Source: Lysobacter sp. Root76
Lineage (GTDB): Bacteria > Pseudomonadota > Gammaproteobacteria > Xanthomonadales > Xanthomonadaceae
NCBI RefSeq assembly: GCF_001428685.1
Contig: NZ_LMIK01000005.1
Location: 117-64,116, forward strand
DNA length: 64,000 bases
Reading direction: 5' to 3'
Below, in pieces: positions 1 to 9,118 of this stretch (position 1 is its first letter; every line of letters starts with the position of its first letter). A model generated the notes under the pieces. That model did not search any database, had not been told where the DNA came from, and saw nothing but the letters and a program-made list of their open reading frames with translations. The position numbers and the translations under genes are program-made.

Positions 1-66
1 AGGAGCGGCGTAAGCCGCGACCGCGTCGCGGCCGAAGGTTTCGCGGTCGCGGCTTACGCCGCTCCT
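1..66. repeat. Perfect 24-bp inverted repeat (REP-like palindrome)
   Basis: Positions 1-24 are exactly the reverse complement of 43-66, with an 18-base loop. The core reads AGGAGCGGCGTAAGCCGCG. Related copies lie at 14443-14511 (full) and about 14110-14134 (one arm). It sits downstream of eda, where it could act as an mRNA-stabilising or terminating hairpin, but there is no T-run. It looks like a dispersed genomic repeat. Confidence 0.85.
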
Positions 67-136
67 ACAGGAAGCAGCGGGGTCGCCGCGCGAATCAGCG
101 CAGGGCGCGCGCTTCAGTCGGCACGGTCGTGCGCTG

Positions 137-784
137 TCAGCCGCGCAGCTTCGCCGCGGCGCGTGCCAGGGCTTCGATCTGCGCCCAATCGCCGGCCTTC
201 ACGGCGGCCGCCGGACACACCCAGGAACCGCCGACGCAGGGCACGTTGGCCAAGGCCAGGTAGTGCGGGGCGTTGTCGGGTCCGATGCCGCCGGTGGCGC
301 AGAAGCGCAGCTCCGGCAGCGGGCCGCCGATGCCGCGCAACGCGTTCACGCCGCCGATCGATTCGGCCGGGAAGAACTTTAGGTAGCGGTAGCCGTGGTC
401 GGCCAGGGTCATCGCTTCCGACGCGGTCGCCGCGCCGGGCAGCCAGGGCAGGTCGGTGGAGGCCGCCGCGGAGATCAGGGCCGCGCTCGCGCCCGGCGAC
501 ACCGCGAAGGTCGCACCGGCTTTCTGCGCGGCGGCGAAGTCGGCCGGCCGCCGCACGCTGCCGACGCCGACCCGGGCGCCCTCGACTTCGTTGGCGATCG
601 CGCGCACCGCGTCCAGGGCGACCGGCGTGCGCAAGGTCACCTCGATCGCAGGCAAGCCGCCGGCGACCAGCGCGCGCGCCAGCGGCACCGCGTGGTCGAG
701 TTCGTCGATCACCAGCACCGGCACCACCGCCGCCAGCGCCAGCACGGCGGCGATGCGTTCCTGCAGATCGTGGATCGAATTCAT
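137..784 (-). CDS. eda: 2-dehydro-3-deoxy-phosphogluconate (KDPG) aldolase
   Basis: This is the last enzyme of the Entner-Doudoroff pathway. It is cytoplasmic and splits KDPG into pyruvate and glyceraldehyde-3-phosphate. The 215-residue product has the usual length for the family. The substrate-binding motif IEVTLRT lies at residues 47-52 (Glu48, Arg52), and the Schiff-base lysine is Lys136 in [10 protein letters not shown] phosphate-binding ATGGI stretch follows. The ATG at 784 is preferred over an upstream in-frame start because it gives the typical N-terminus. It is the last gene of the zwf-pgl-edd-HAD-eda cluster, and the 187-bp gap before it leaves room for its own promoter. Confidence 0.95.
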   Translation of the reverse strand: MNSIHDLQERIAAVLALAAVVPVLVIDELDHAVPLARALVAGGLPAIEVTLRTPVALDAVRAIANEVEGARVGVGSVRRPADFAAAQKAGATFAVSPGASAALISAAASTDLPWLPGAATASEAMTLADHGYRYLKFFPAESIGGVNALRGIGGPLPELRFCATGGIGPDNAPHYLALANVPCVGGSWVCPAAAVKAGDWAQIEALARAAAKLRG

Positions 785-971
785 CGCTGGCTCCGTGAAA
801 ATCAGAAAATCGTTGCGGGGTGCAGCTGCTACTGAGTACGGCTGTTGCTGAGTGCAGCTTTCGCGAAGTGCGGCCATCGCGGATGCCGCCGTCGCGCGGA
901 CCGCGTCGGGGCTACGGCAACACGCGACACGCTCGCTTGCCGCTCAGGCTAGCCGCCATCGCCGTCCGCGC

Positions 972-1652
972 TCAAGCGCGCGCGGCGACTTCGTCGATGT
1001 GCTTGAGCAGGTCGGCCGGGTCCTCGTAGACCCGGAACGCGCCGGCGCGCTCGAGCTCTTCCTGACCGTAGCCGCCCGAGAGCAGGCCCACGCCCAAAGC
1101 GCGCGCACGCCGCGCGGCCAGCAGATCCCAGATGCTGTCGCCGACCACGATCGAATGCTCGATGTCCGCGCCGAGCTTGTCGGCCGCGGCCAGGAACAGA
1201 TCGGGGTCGGGCTTGGCATGACGGACCATGTCGCGGGTGATCACCGGCACTTTGTCCGGATCCACGCCGAGCGCGAGCAGATTGTGGCGCGCCGTCTCCA
1301 TGCGTCCGCTGGTCGCGATCGACCACGGAATATCGTTGTCGCTGAGGTAGGCCAGCAGCTCGATCGAACCCGGCAGCGGTCGGATCTGCGCGGCCTGCGC
1401 GGCGTAGGCCTGTGCGTGCAGACGGTGCAGGCGCTCGACCCGCTCCGGGGTGATGTCGATACCGGTCTCGCGCAGCAGGATGTTGGTGAACAGCCCGCCG
1501 CTCATGCCGATCTTGCGGTGAATGCGCCACACCGACAGCGGGATGCCGTCGGCGTCCAGCGCCTGCTTCCAGGCCAGCACGTGCTGATAGACGCTGTCGA
1601 CCAGGGTGCCGTCGAGGTCGAACAGGAAAGCGGTGCGGACGGGGGCAGGCAT
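972..1652 (-). CDS. HAD-superfamily phosphatase within the Entner-Doudoroff cluster
   Basis: A 226-residue cytoplasmic haloacid-dehalogenase-type hydrolase of the phosphoglycolate-phosphatase/beta-phosphoglucomutase-like subgroup. Motif I DLDGTLVDS starts at residue 12, motif II ATSGR is at 113-117, the motif III lysine is Lys147 in HAKPDPD, and motif IV is GDSIWD at 171-176. A helical cap lies between residues 20 and 95. It sits between edd and eda, where many relatives carry glk. The substrate cannot be read from the sequence. A sugar-phosphate or glycolytic side-product phosphatase is a reasonable guess from context. Confidence 0.9.
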   Translation of the reverse strand: MPAPVRTAFLFDLDGTLVDSVYQHVLAWKQALDADGIPLSVWRIHRKIGMSGGLFTNILLRETGIDITPERVERLHRLHAQAYAAQAAQIRPLPGSIELLAYLSDNDIPWSIATSGRMETARHNLLALGVDPDKVPVITRDMVRHAKPDPDLFLAAADKLGADIEHSIVVGDSIWDLLAARRARALGVGLLSGGYGQEELERAGAFRVYEDPADLLKHIDEVAARA

Positions 1653-1729
1653 GTTGCGCTCCAGGTGCGGCGGTACGGATGGAAGGTGTTTCTATGGTCG
1701 CCCGGCTTCAGTTGCGTCGGGTTCTCTGC

Positions 1730-1754
1730 CGTCATTCCCGCGAAGGGAATGACG
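1730..1754. repeat. GTCATTCCC inverted repeat between edd and the HAD gene
   Basis: A perfect 10-bp stem (CGTCATTCCC, reverse complement GGGAATGACG) with a 5-base GCGAA loop lies in the edd/HAD spacer. It resembles the dispersed GTCATTCCCGCG intergenic repeats common in high-GC proteobacteria. The longer 45303-45386 element has a related sequence. Confidence 0.7.
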
Positions 1755-1793
1755 GCCGCAAGCGCGAGCGAACGCGAGTCGCGGTATCGACGA

Positions 1794-3626
1794 TCAAAGC
1801 GGCGTCGGCGCGAACACGCCCGCGCCCCGATCGGCCGGCGCAGCATAGTCGCGGAAGGCGGCGAACAGTTCGCGGCCCAAGCCGACGTGGTGGGTGGACA
1901 GGTCGACCACCGCGTCGGCGCGCTGGGTCCAGTCGTCGTCGGTCCGCAGGCTCAAGGTGCCGGCGACCGCATCCACGCGGATCACGTCGCCGTCGCGCAG
2001 TTTCGCCAGCGGCCCGCCGCAGGCGGCTTCCGGGGTGACGTGGATCGCGGCGGGCACCTGGCCCGACGCGCCGGACATGCGGCCGTCGGTGACCAAGGCG
2101 ACGCGGTGGCCGCGCTTCTGCAGCACGGTGAGGGTGGGCGTGAGCTGGTGCAGTTCCGGCATGCCGTTGGCGCGCGGGCCCTGGAAGCGCACCACCACGA
2201 CCACGTCGCGGTCGAGTTCGCCGCGCTCGAAGGCCTGCTTGACCTCGTGCTGCTCGGCGAACACGCGGCACGGCGCTTCGACGACCCAGCGGTCCTCGGG
2301 CACCGCGGAGACCTTGATCGCGGCGGTGCCGAGTTCGCCGACCAGTACGCGCAGGCCGCCGTCGGCGCGAAACGGCTCGGCGACCGGACGCACTACGGAG
2401 GGGTCGCCGCTGCGTCCGGTCGCCGGCACGTAGGCGATGCGCCCATCGCCTTCGAGCCTCGCTTCGACGCGGTAACGGTCCAGGCCGGGGCCGGCCACCG
2501 TTTCCACATCGCCATGCAGCAAACCAGCGTCGAGCAGCTCGCCTATCAGGAACGCCAGACCGCCGGCGGCGTGAAAGTGGTTCACGTCGGCGCTGCCGTT
2601 CGGGTACACGCGCGCCAGCAGCGGGATCGCCGAGGACAGCGCATCGAAATCCTCCAGCCGCAGTTCGATGCCGGCCGCGGCCGCGATCGCGATCAGGTGC
2701 AGCAGGTGATTGGTCGAGCCGCCGGTCGCGTGCAAGCCGATCACGCCGTTGACGATGGCGCGCTCGTCGACGATGCGGCCGATCGGGCGGTAGTCCTCGC
2801 CCAGCGCGGTGATCTGCGCCGCGCGCCGCGCGGCCTGCGCGGTCAGCGCGTCGCGCAGCGGGGTGTTGGGATGGACGAAGCTGGAGCCGGGCAGGTGCAG
2901 GCCCATCAGTTCCATCAGCATCTGGTTGGAGTTGGCGGTGCCGTAGAAAGTGCAGGTGCCCGGGCCGTGGTAGCTGCGCGCCTCGGCTTCCAGCAGTTCG
3001 TCGCGGGTCGCCTCGCCGGTGGCGTAGCGCTGGCGCACGCGCGACTTCTCGTCGTTGGGCAGGCCCGAGGTCATCGGCCCGGCCGGCACGAAGATGCCCG
3101 GCAGGTGGCCGAAGTGCAGCGCGCCGATCAGCAGGCCCGGCACGATCTTGTCGCACACGCCCAGGTACAGCGCGGCGTCGAACATGTCGTGCGACAGCGC
3201 GATCGCGGTCGACATCGCGATCACATCGCGCGAGAACAGCGACAGCTCCATGCCTTCGCGGCCCTGGGTGACGCCGTCGCACATCGCCGGCACGCCGCCG
3301 GCGACCTGTGCGGTCGCGCCGGCTTCGCGCGCGGCGGCCTTGAGCAATTCGGGGAAACGCTCCAGCGGCTGGTGCGCCGAGAGCATGTCGTTGTACGAGT
3401 TCACGATGCCCAGGTTGGGCGCGTGGCCCGAACGCAGCGCCTGCTTGTCGCCGCTGGCGCAGGCGGCGAAACCGTGGGCGAGGTTGCCGCAGGACAGGCG
3501 CCGGCGCTGCGGTCCGCTGCCCTGGGCGGCGTCGATGCGCGCCAGGTAGGCGGCGCGGCGGGCGCGGCTGCGTTCGACGATGGCTTGGGTGACTTGCGCG
3601 ACTACGGGATGCAATGAGGTATTCAC
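1794..3626 (-). CDS. edd: Phosphogluconate dehydratase
   Basis: Dehydrates 6-phosphogluconate to KDPG in the Entner-Doudoroff pathway; a member of the IlvD/Edd [4Fe-4S] dehydratase family. The 610 residues match the expected length. Candidate cluster cysteines are Cys116 (AMCDGVTQG), Cys158 (GVCDK) and Cys225 (GTCTFYG). [12 protein letters not shown] at 76-87 and TGGSTNH are typical of Edd rather than IlvD. The start is GTG at 3626; no closer ATG keeps the conserved N-terminus. The upstream gap holds a long inverted repeat (3693-3739). Confidence 0.96.
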   Translation of the reverse strand: MNTSLHPVVAQVTQAIVERSRARRAAYLARIDAAQGSGPQRRRLSCGNLAHGFAACASGDKQALRSGHAPNLGIVNSYNDMLSAHQPLERFPELLKAAAREAGATAQVAGGVPAMCDGVTQGREGMELSLFSRDVIAMSTAIALSHDMFDAALYLGVCDKIVPGLLIGALHFGHLPGIFVPAGPMTSGLPNDEKSRVRQRYATGEATRDELLEAEARSYHGPGTCTFYGTANSNQMLMELMGLHLPGSSFVHPNTPLRDALTAQAARRAAQITALGEDYRPIGRIVDERAIVNGVIGLHATGGSTNHLLHLIAIAAAAGIELRLEDFDALSSAIPLLARVYPNGSADVNHFHAAGGLAFLIGELLDAGLLHGDVETVAGPGLDRYRVEARLEGDGRIAYVPATGRSGDPSVVRPVAEPFRADGGLRVLVGELGTAAIKVSAVPEDRWVVEAPCRVFAEQHEVKQAFERGELDRDVVVVVRFQGPRANGMPELHQLTPTLTVLQKRGHRVALVTDGRMSGASGQVPAAIHVTPEAACGGPLAKLRDGDVIRVDAVAGTLSLRTDDDWTQRADAVVDLSTHHVGLGRELFAAFRDYAAPADRGAGVFAPTPL

Positions 3627-3692
3627 GGGGACTCGTTGGCTGCTAGGCGCTGGCGATGGAGGTCCGGATCGGTGCGCCGGCCGGCATAGGGC

Positions 3693-3739
3693 GACAGCGC
3701 GCCGCGGGCGGGAGGGGACGAATCCGCGGCGACGCTGTC
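3693..3739. repeat. Inverted repeat in the edd leader
   Basis: GACAGCG-CGCCGCGG and CCGCGGCGACGCTGTC form a near-perfect 15-bp hairpin with one bulged base. It lies in the pgl-edd spacer, 67 bases upstream of the edd start. There is no T-run on either strand. It could be a leader structure or a weak processing site between pgl and edd. Confidence 0.5.
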
Positions 3740-3756
3740 TGTGGGGTCCGCAGCGA

Positions 3757-4512
3757 TCACGGACTCCAGTACAGGGTCGGCGGCGAGGGCGCGCCCGCCA
3801 GCACCGAACGGATCGGCAACGCGCAACGCGGATCGCGCTGCGCGACGTCGAGCACGGCGCGCTTCTTCGCGCCCTCGATATGCAGGTATAGCGCCGGCGC
3901 GGTGAAGATCGCGCTCAGGGTCAGGCTCATGCGCGGCTCGGGCATGGCCGCGGTGCGCACTGCGATCACCGGAGCTCGGCCGCGCGGCTGCAGACCGATC
4001 TCGCGCAGCGCCGGATTGTCGCTGCCCAGGTCGGGAAACAGCGAGGCGACATGGCCGTCGTCGCCCATGCCCAACACCGCCACGTCCAGCGGCAGGCCTT
4101 CGTTGGCGATCTTGGTCAGCACCGGCATCAGCGCCGCTTCCGGGGTTTCGGTCGGGCGGTACATCGGCAGCAGGCGCGCGGCGGCGGCGTTGTGCTGCAG
4201 CAAGTGGTCGCGCAACAGCTTCTCGTTGGAACGCGGATGCTCGGGCGGCAGCCAGCGCTCATCGATGGGCAGCACGGTCACCCGCGCCCAATCCAGGGTC
4301 TGCGTCGCCAGGGCCGCGAAGAAGCGCTTGGGCGTGTTGCCGCCGGACAGCGCGATGCAGGCCTCGCCGTGGCGCGCGAGCGCGCCGCGCAGGTCGGCCG
4401 CGACTTGCTTGGCCAGGGCCTGCGCCAGTTGTTCGGCGTCGTCGAACGAGCGCTCGTGCAGGGGCAGCGGCAGCGGTTCGATCACGGTCAAGCGCTCAGC
4501 CTGCATCTTCAT
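3757..4512 (-). CDS. pgl: 6-phosphogluconolactonase
   Basis: Hydrolyses 6-phosphogluconolactone to 6-phosphogluconate, between Zwf and Edd. The 251 residues match the DevB/SOL family in length. [12 protein letters not shown] (phosphate-binding loop) and [16 protein letters not shown] (catalytic region) are both typical. The ATG at 4512 overlaps the end of zwf by 17 bases; a second ATG at 4506 would shorten the overlap to 11. Either way, translational coupling to zwf is likely. Confidence 0.95.
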   Translation of the reverse strand: MKMQAERLTVIEPLPLPLHERSFDDAEQLAQALAKQVAADLRGALARHGEACIALSGGNTPKRFFAALATQTLDWARVTVLPIDERWLPPEHPRSNEKLLRDHLLQHNAAAARLLPMYRPTETPEAALMPVLTKIANEGLPLDVAVLGMGDDGHVASLFPDLGSDNPALREIGLQPRGRAPVIAVRTAAMPEPRMSLTLSAIFTAPALYLHIEGAKKRAVLDVAQRDPRCALPIRSVLAGAPSPPTLYWSP

Positions 4513-6013
4513 GCCAGGTCCTCCCGTCGCGTTCGATCAGGGCGACTGCGGCGCTGGGGCCCCAGCTGCCGGCGGTGTAGGGACGCGCCGCCTCGGCGCC
4601 CGCGGCCCAGGCGGCGCGGATCGGATCGATCCACTTCCAGGCCGCGTCGACTTCGTCGCGGCGCATGAACAGCATCGGGTTGCCGCGCACCACGTCCATC
4701 AGCAGGCGTTCGTAGGCGTCGGCCTGACGGCCGCCGAAAGCTGCGGCGAAGCTCATGTCCAAGGGCACGTGGCGCAGACGCAGACCGCCGGGGCCGGGCA
4801 CCTTGTTCATCAGCCACAGCTTCACGCCCTCGTCGGGCTGCAGACGCAGCACCAGTTTGTTCGGCGCCAGGCGGCTGGACGGGTCCTGCTCGGTCAACTC
4901 TTCGAAGATCGAATGCGGCACCTGGCGGAAGGTCACCACGATCTCCGATACGCGCTCAGCCAGACGCTTGCCGGTGCGCAGGTAAAACGGCACCCCGGCC
5001 CAGCGCCAGTTCTTCACTTCGGCCTTGAGCGCGACGAAGGTTTCGGTATGCGACTGCGCACCCAGTTCCTGCGCATAGCCCGGCACCGCGCGGCCGTCGA
5101 CCGCGCCGGCCTTGTACTGGCCGCGCACGGTGTACTGGGCGGCATTGCCGTTCTCGATCGGGCGCAGCGCGCGCAGCACCTTGAGTTTCTCGTCGCGGAT
5201 CGCGTCGGCGGCCAGCGAGGACGGCGGCTCCATCGCGACCAGGCACAGCAGCTGCAGCAGATGGTTCTGGACCATGTCGCGCAGCGCGCCGGATTTGTCG
5301 TAATACGGTGCGCGCGATTCCACGCCGACCGTTTCGGCCACCGTGATCTGGACGTGGTCGATGTGCTCGGCCTTCCACAGCGGTTCGAACAGGGCATTGC
5401 CGAAGCGCAGCGCGGTCAGGTTCTGCACCGTCTCCTTGCCCAGGTAATGGTCGATGCGGAAGATCTGGGTTTCGGCGAATACCCGGCCGAGCGCGTCGTT
5501 GATGGCGTCGGCGCTGACGCCGTCCTTGCCCAGCGGCTTCTCCACCACCACCCGCGTCTTCGGCCCGACCAGGCCGTGCGACTGCAGGCGGTCGCCGACG
5601 ATGCCGAACAGGTCCGGCCCGACCGCGAGGTAGAACACCCGCACCCGCTCGTCGCCGGCGAACTCGGCCGCGAACTCCGGCCAGGCCGCGTCCGAGCTCA
5701 GGTCCAGGCGCCGGTACAGCAGCAGCGACAGGAAACCGTCGATCGCGTCGGACTCGCGCGCATCGAGATTGGCGAACTTGGCCAGGGCCTCGCGGACCCG
5801 GCCGCGGTAGTCGTCGTCGCTCTGGCTGTCGCGCGCGATCGCGACGATCCGGGTGCCGGCGACGATCTGGCCGTCGGCGTAACGGTGGAACAGCGCCGGC
5901 AGCAACTTGCGCAGAGCCAGGTCGCCGGTGCCGCCGAAGATCACCAGGTCGAACGGGGCCAGCGGCGCGGAATGCGGCGCCTGGGACGGGGACGGCACGG
6001 AATACACGCTCAT
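4496..6013 (-). CDS. zwf: Glucose-6-phosphate 1-dehydrogenase
   Basis: Oxidises glucose-6-phosphate to 6-phosphogluconolactone with NAD(P)+; entry enzyme of the Entner-Doudoroff and oxidative pentose-phosphate routes. The 505 residues are full length. The dinucleotide-binding GGTGDLA is at residues 27-33, and the substrate/catalytic signature RIDHYLGK is at 186-193. It is the first gene of the cluster. Its promoter region (6014-6161) is shared with a divergent GntR regulator and contains repeated operator-like sites that overlap the predicted -10 box. Confidence 0.97.
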   Translation of the reverse strand: MSVYSVPSPSQAPHSAPLAPFDLVIFGGTGDLALRKLLPALFHRYADGQIVAGTRIVAIARDSQSDDDYRGRVREALAKFANLDARESDAIDGFLSLLLYRRLDLSSDAAWPEFAAEFAGDERVRVFYLAVGPDLFGIVGDRLQSHGLVGPKTRVVVEKPLGKDGVSADAINDALGRVFAETQIFRIDHYLGKETVQNLTALRFGNALFEPLWKAEHIDHVQITVAETVGVESRAPYYDKSGALRDMVQNHLLQLLCLVAMEPPSSLAADAIRDEKLKVLRALRPIENGNAAQYTVRGQYKAGAVDGRAVPGYAQELGAQSHTETFVALKAEVKNWRWAGVPFYLRTGKRLAERVSEIVVTFRQVPHSIFEELTEQDPSSRLAPNKLVLRLQPDEGVKLWLMNKVPGPGGLRLRHVPLDMSFAAAFGGRQADAYERLLMDVVRGNPMLFMRRDEVDAAWKWIDPIRAAWAAGAEAARPYTAGSWGPSAAVALIERDGRTWHEDAG

Positions 6014-6026
6014 GGACGGGCTCGGA

Positions 6027-6050
6027 CTGGTATGGGCAAAACCATACCAG
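6027..6050. promoter_or_regulatory. Perfect 9-bp palindrome, probable GntR operator O1
   Basis: CTGGTATGG at 6027-6035 and CCATACCAG at 6042-6050 are exact reverse complements around a 6-base spacer. The element lies across the expected zwf transcription start, just upstream of the zwf ATG (6013). Its half-site CTGGTAT recurs three more times up to the gntR start. The adjacent GntR/UTRA protein is the obvious candidate ligand. Confidence 0.75.
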
Positions 6051-6052
6051 GA

Positions 6053-6081
6053 AAGATACCAGTGAGATACCAGTTACGCAA
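6053..6081 (-). promoter_or_regulatory. Probable zwf promoter overlapped by two direct operator copies
   Basis: On the minus strand a -35 TTGCGT (6076-6081), a 17-base spacer and a -10 TATCTT (6053-6058) can be read. Two identical copies of AGATACCAGT (6054-6063 and 6065-6074, 11-base spacing, about one helix turn) cover the -10 and the spacer. A repressor bound there would block RNA polymerase. The promoter is a prediction; the repeats are directly visible. Confidence 0.6.
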
Positions 6082-6125
6082 ATACACGCGAAATCAACCG
6101 TTTATATGGCTGCGCCGTACCTCAG

Positions 6126-6161
6126 TTGTCGCTAGTGGTCTGAAACTGGTATCTTTTAGGC
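6126..6161 (+). promoter_or_regulatory. Probable gntR promoter with operator, possibly leaderless
   Basis: TTGTCG (6126-6131) and TATCTT (6150-6155) with an 18-base spacer form a sigma70-like promoter. ACTGGTATCT at 6145-6154 is the exact reverse complement of the two zwf copies and covers the -10. The gntR ATG at 6162 lies only 7 bases past the -10, so transcription may start at or next to the ATG. This suggests autoregulation through the same site. Confidence 0.5.
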
Positions 6162-6914
6162 ATGGAGCCCTACCTCGTCAGCGAGTTCCGCCGTCAGGCC
6201 CAGGCGCGTCGCGCGCCGGCCTACCAGCACCTGCGCCGGACCCTGCAGCACGCGATCGAGAACGGCGAGCTCACCGCCGGCCAGGCCCTGCCCGGCGAAC
6301 GCGAACTGGGCAAGCTGCTGGACCTGTCGCGGGTCACCGTGCGCAAAGCCATCGCCGGCCTGGTCGCCGACGGCCTGCTGGTGCAGCGCCAGGGCGCCGG
6401 CACCTTCGTCGCCGAGCGCATCGTCAAATCCTTCTCGCGCCTGACCAGCTTCACCGACGACCTGCGCGCGCGCGGGCTGGACCCGCGCTCGACCTTCCTG
6501 GAACGCGGCGTCGGCGAAGTCACGCCCGAGGAGGCGATGGCGCTGAACCTGTCGCCGGGCGCGTCGGTGATCCGCTACTACCGCCTGCGCACCGCCGACG
6601 GCGTGGCCCTGGCGCTGGAGCGCACCGTGGTGCCGCTGGCGGTGCTGCCGGACCCGGCCCTGGTCGAAAACTCGCTCTACGAAGCCTTCGCCAAGCTCGG
6701 CATCCGCCCCGCGCGCGCGCTGCAGCGGCTGCGCGCGATCGCTTTCGACGCCGAACAAGCGCGCCTGATGGGCCTGCCCGAAGGCGCGCCGGGGCTGTTC
6801 ATCGAGCGCCGCACCTTCCTCGACGACGGCCGCGTCGTCGAGTTCACCCGATCCTTCTATCGCGGCGATGCCTACGACTTCGTCGCCGAACTGCAGAGCG
6901 AAACCACGCCGTGA
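6162..6914 (+). CDS. GntR-family regulator with UTRA ligand domain (NagQ/NagR type)
   Basis: A 250-residue cytoplasmic transcription factor. An N-terminal winged helix-turn-helix (about residues 15-80, with PGERELGKLLDLSRVTVRKA) is followed by a UTRA domain (about 100-245) that binds phosphosugars in HutC-type regulators. It is followed with a 4-base overlap by a SIS-type deaminase and then nagA, so glucosamine-6-P or GlcNAc-6-P is the likely effector. Upstream operator-like repeats face both this gene and zwf. Which ligand it senses cannot be read from the sequence. Confidence 0.9.
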   Translation: MEPYLVSEFRRQAQARRAPAYQHLRRTLQHAIENGELTAGQALPGERELGKLLDLSRVTVRKAIAGLVADGLLVQRQGAGTFVAERIVKSFSRLTSFTDDLRARGLDPRSTFLERGVGEVTPEEAMALNLSPGASVIRYYRLRTADGVALALERTVVPLAVLPDPALVENSLYEAFAKLGIRPARALQRLRAIAFDAEQARLMGLPEGAPGLFIERRTFLDDGRVVEFTRSFYRGDAYDFVAELQSETTP

Positions 6915-7960
6915 GCACACAGACCCTGCTGGAACCGACGAGCACGCGCATGTACGCCGAGGCGCAGGAAGCCGGCGACGCGGTCGCGCGCCAGTTCGCC
7001 GCCAATGCCGATGCCGTCGACGACCTCACCGAACATCTGCGCAACCGGCCGCCGCGCTTTATCGTCACCTGCGCGCGCGGCAGCTCCGACCACGCCGCGA
7101 CCTACGGCAAGTACCTGTTCGAAACCCAACTGGGCCTGGTCACCGCTTCGGCTTCGCCGTCGGTGGGCTCGGTTTACGCGATCCGGCCCCAGCTTCAGGA
7201 CGCGCTGTTCGTGACGATCTCGCAGTCGGGCAAGAGCCCGGACCTGATCCGCAACGCCGAGATCGCCAAGGCCGCCGGCGCGCACGTGGTCGCCCTGGTC
7301 AACGTGCTCGACTCGCCGCTGGCCAAGACCGCCGACACCGTGCTCGGCCTGCACGCCGGCCCGGAAACCAGCGTCGCGGCAACCAAGAGCTACCTGTGCT
7401 CGCTGGCCGCGCTGCTGCAGCTGACCGCGCGCTGGAGCAACGATGCCGCGCTGTTCAACGCCGTGCACTCGCTGCCCGACGCGCTGCGCCAGGCCTTCGC
7501 GCAGGACTGGTCGGCGCTGGTCGAAGGCCTGGTCGATGCGCGCAACCTGTTCGTGGTCGGACGCGGGCTGGGTCTGGGCGCGGCCCAGGAAGCCGCGCTC
7601 AAGTTCAAGGAAACCTGCGGCCTGCACGCTGAGGCCTTCAGCAGCGCCGAGGTCAAGCACGGGCCGATGGCGATCGTCGGCCCGGGCTTCCCGGTGCTGG
7701 CCTTCGCCCAGGACGACGGCACCGGCGACGGCACGGTCGCGGTGGCCGAGGAATTCCGTGCGCGCGGCGCGCCGGTGTGGCTGGCCGCGCCGGGCCGCAC
7801 CGGGCCGGGCACCCTGCCGATGCCGGCCTCGCTGCATCCGGCGATGACGCCGCTGCTGACCGTGGCCAGTTTCTACAAGGCCGTGAATGCGCTGTCGGTG
7901 GCGCGCGGCCACAATCCGGATCTGCCGCCGCACCTGAACAAGGTCACCGAGACGGTCTGA
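6911..7960 (+). CDS. SIS-domain glucosamine-6-phosphate deaminase (NagB-II/AgaS-like)
   Basis: A 349-residue cytoplasmic protein with two SIS domains (about residues 35-170 and 195-335) and no glutaminase domain, so it is not GlmS. It probably deaminates glucosamine-6-P to fructose-6-P. The phosphosugar-binding CARGSSDHAA is at 54-63, and ISQSGKSPD is in the first domain. The start is GTG at 6911, overlapping the gntR stop (GTGA). Its own stop overlaps the nagA ATG, so all three genes are translationally coupled. Pairing with nagA supports the GlcNAc role. Confidence 0.88.
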   Translation: MSTQTLLEPTSTRMYAEAQEAGDAVARQFAANADAVDDLTEHLRNRPPRFIVTCARGSSDHAATYGKYLFETQLGLVTASASPSVGSVYAIRPQLQDALFVTISQSGKSPDLIRNAEIAKAAGAHVVALVNVLDSPLAKTADTVLGLHAGPETSVAATKSYLCSLAALLQLTARWSNDAALFNAVHSLPDALRQAFAQDWSALVEGLVDARNLFVVGRGLGLGAAQEAALKFKETCGLHAEAFSSAEVKHGPMAIVGPGFPVLAFAQDDGTGDGTVAVAEEFRARGAPVWLAAPGRTGPGTLPMPASLHPAMTPLLTVASFYKAVNALSVARGHNPDLPPHLNKVTETV

Positions 7961-9111
7961 TGTCCGCGTCCGCCACCACCGCCGCCAGCGCCTTCGTCAA
8001 CGGCCGCGTGCTCAGCGAGCGCGGTTTCGAGTCCGACCTGTGCGTGATCGTCGAAGACGGCCACATCGTCGCCGTGGTCCCGGGCGTCGCGCCGGCGGGC
8101 GCGCAGGTCGTCGATCTGCAGGGCCGTTACCTGGTCCCCGGCTTCATCGACACCCAGGTCAACGGCGGCGGCGACGTATTGTTCAACGACGCGCCTACGG
8201 TCGAGGGCTTGCGCCGGATCGCCGAAGCGCATCGCAGGTTCGGCACCACCGGCCTGATGCCGACCCTGATCAGCGACGACGTCGCGGTGATGCTGCGCGC
8301 GATCGAGGCGGTGCGTGCAGCGATCGCGCAAGGCGTACCCGGCATCCTGGGCATCCATCTCGAAGGCCCTTACCTGGCCAGCGCGCGCAAGGGCGTGCAC
8401 AACCCCGACAAGTTCCACACCCCGGACGCGGACGAACTCGACCGCATCGCATCGCTGGGCGTCGGCAAGACCATGCTCACCCTGGCGCCGGAACGCTTCG
8501 ACAATGCGACCCTGCAGGCCCTGGCCGCACGCGGCGTGCTGGTCTGCGCCGGCCACACCGCCGCCGACTACCTGCGCTTGCGCGAGGCCTTCGCCCACGG
8601 CGTGCGCGGCGTGACCCACCTGTTCAACGCGATGACGCCGATGGGCAGCCGCGAACCCGGCGGCGTCGGCGCGGCGATCGAGGACCCGGACAGCTGGTGC
8701 GGCGTGATCGTCGACGGCGAGCACGTGCACGACGCCTCACTGCGCATCGCCATCGCCGCCAAGCCGCGCGGCAAGATCATGCTGGTCACCGACGCGATGC
8801 CGCCGGTCGGCGGCGAACGCGAAGACTTCGTGCTCTACGGCCAGACCATGACCTGCCGCGACGGCAAGTGCAGCACCGCCGAAGGCACTTTGGCCGGTTC
8901 GGCGCTGGACATGGCCGGCGCGGTGCGCAACACCGTGCGGCGCCTGGGCCTGCCGTTGGACGAAGCCTGCCGCATGGCGTCGACCTACCCGGCCGAGTTC
9001 CTGGGGCTGGGGCACGAACTGGGCCGGATCGCACCGGGCTATCGCGCGGACCTGGTGGTGCTGGACGAAGCGCTGCAGGTCGCCGGCACCTGGATCGGCG
9101 GCAAGCCTTGA
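7960..9111 (+). CDS. nagA: N-acetylglucosamine-6-phosphate deacetylase
   Basis: Removes acetate from GlcNAc-6-P to give glucosamine-6-P for the preceding deaminase; cytoplasmic amidohydrolase. The 383 residues are full length. The metal ligands Glu135 (LEGPYLA), His199 (AGHTA) and His220 (THLFNAM) and the catalytic Asp278 (VTDAMPP) line up with the E. coli enzyme pattern. Its ATG overlaps the preceding TGA by one base. It is the last gene of the gntR-nagB-II-nagA operon, and a 138-bp inverted-repeat element begins 8 bases past its stop. Confidence 0.95.
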   Translation: MSASATTAASAFVNGRVLSERGFESDLCVIVEDGHIVAVVPGVAPAGAQVVDLQGRYLVPGFIDTQVNGGGDVLFNDAPTVEGLRRIAEAHRRFGTTGLMPTLISDDVAVMLRAIEAVRAAIAQGVPGILGIHLEGPYLASARKGVHNPDKFHTPDADELDRIASLGVGKTMLTLAPERFDNATLQALAARGVLVCAGHTAADYLRLREAFAHGVRGVTHLFNAMTPMGSREPGGVGAAIEDPDSWCGVIVDGEHVHDASLRIAIAAKPRGKIMLVTDAMPPVGGEREDFVLYGQTMTCRDGKCSTAEGTLAGSALDMAGAVRNTVRRLGLPLDEACRMASTYPAEFLGLGHELGRIAPGYRADLVVLDEALQVAGTWIGGKP

Positions 9112-9118
9112 CGCCTTT

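Noticed and set aside
852-3617. A 921-codon open frame on the plus strand opposite edd and the HAD gene
   Set aside because: It is antisense to two well-supported enzymes; composition (Arg, Gln, His, Ala) is the typical mirror of high-GC codon use and no domain is recognisable.
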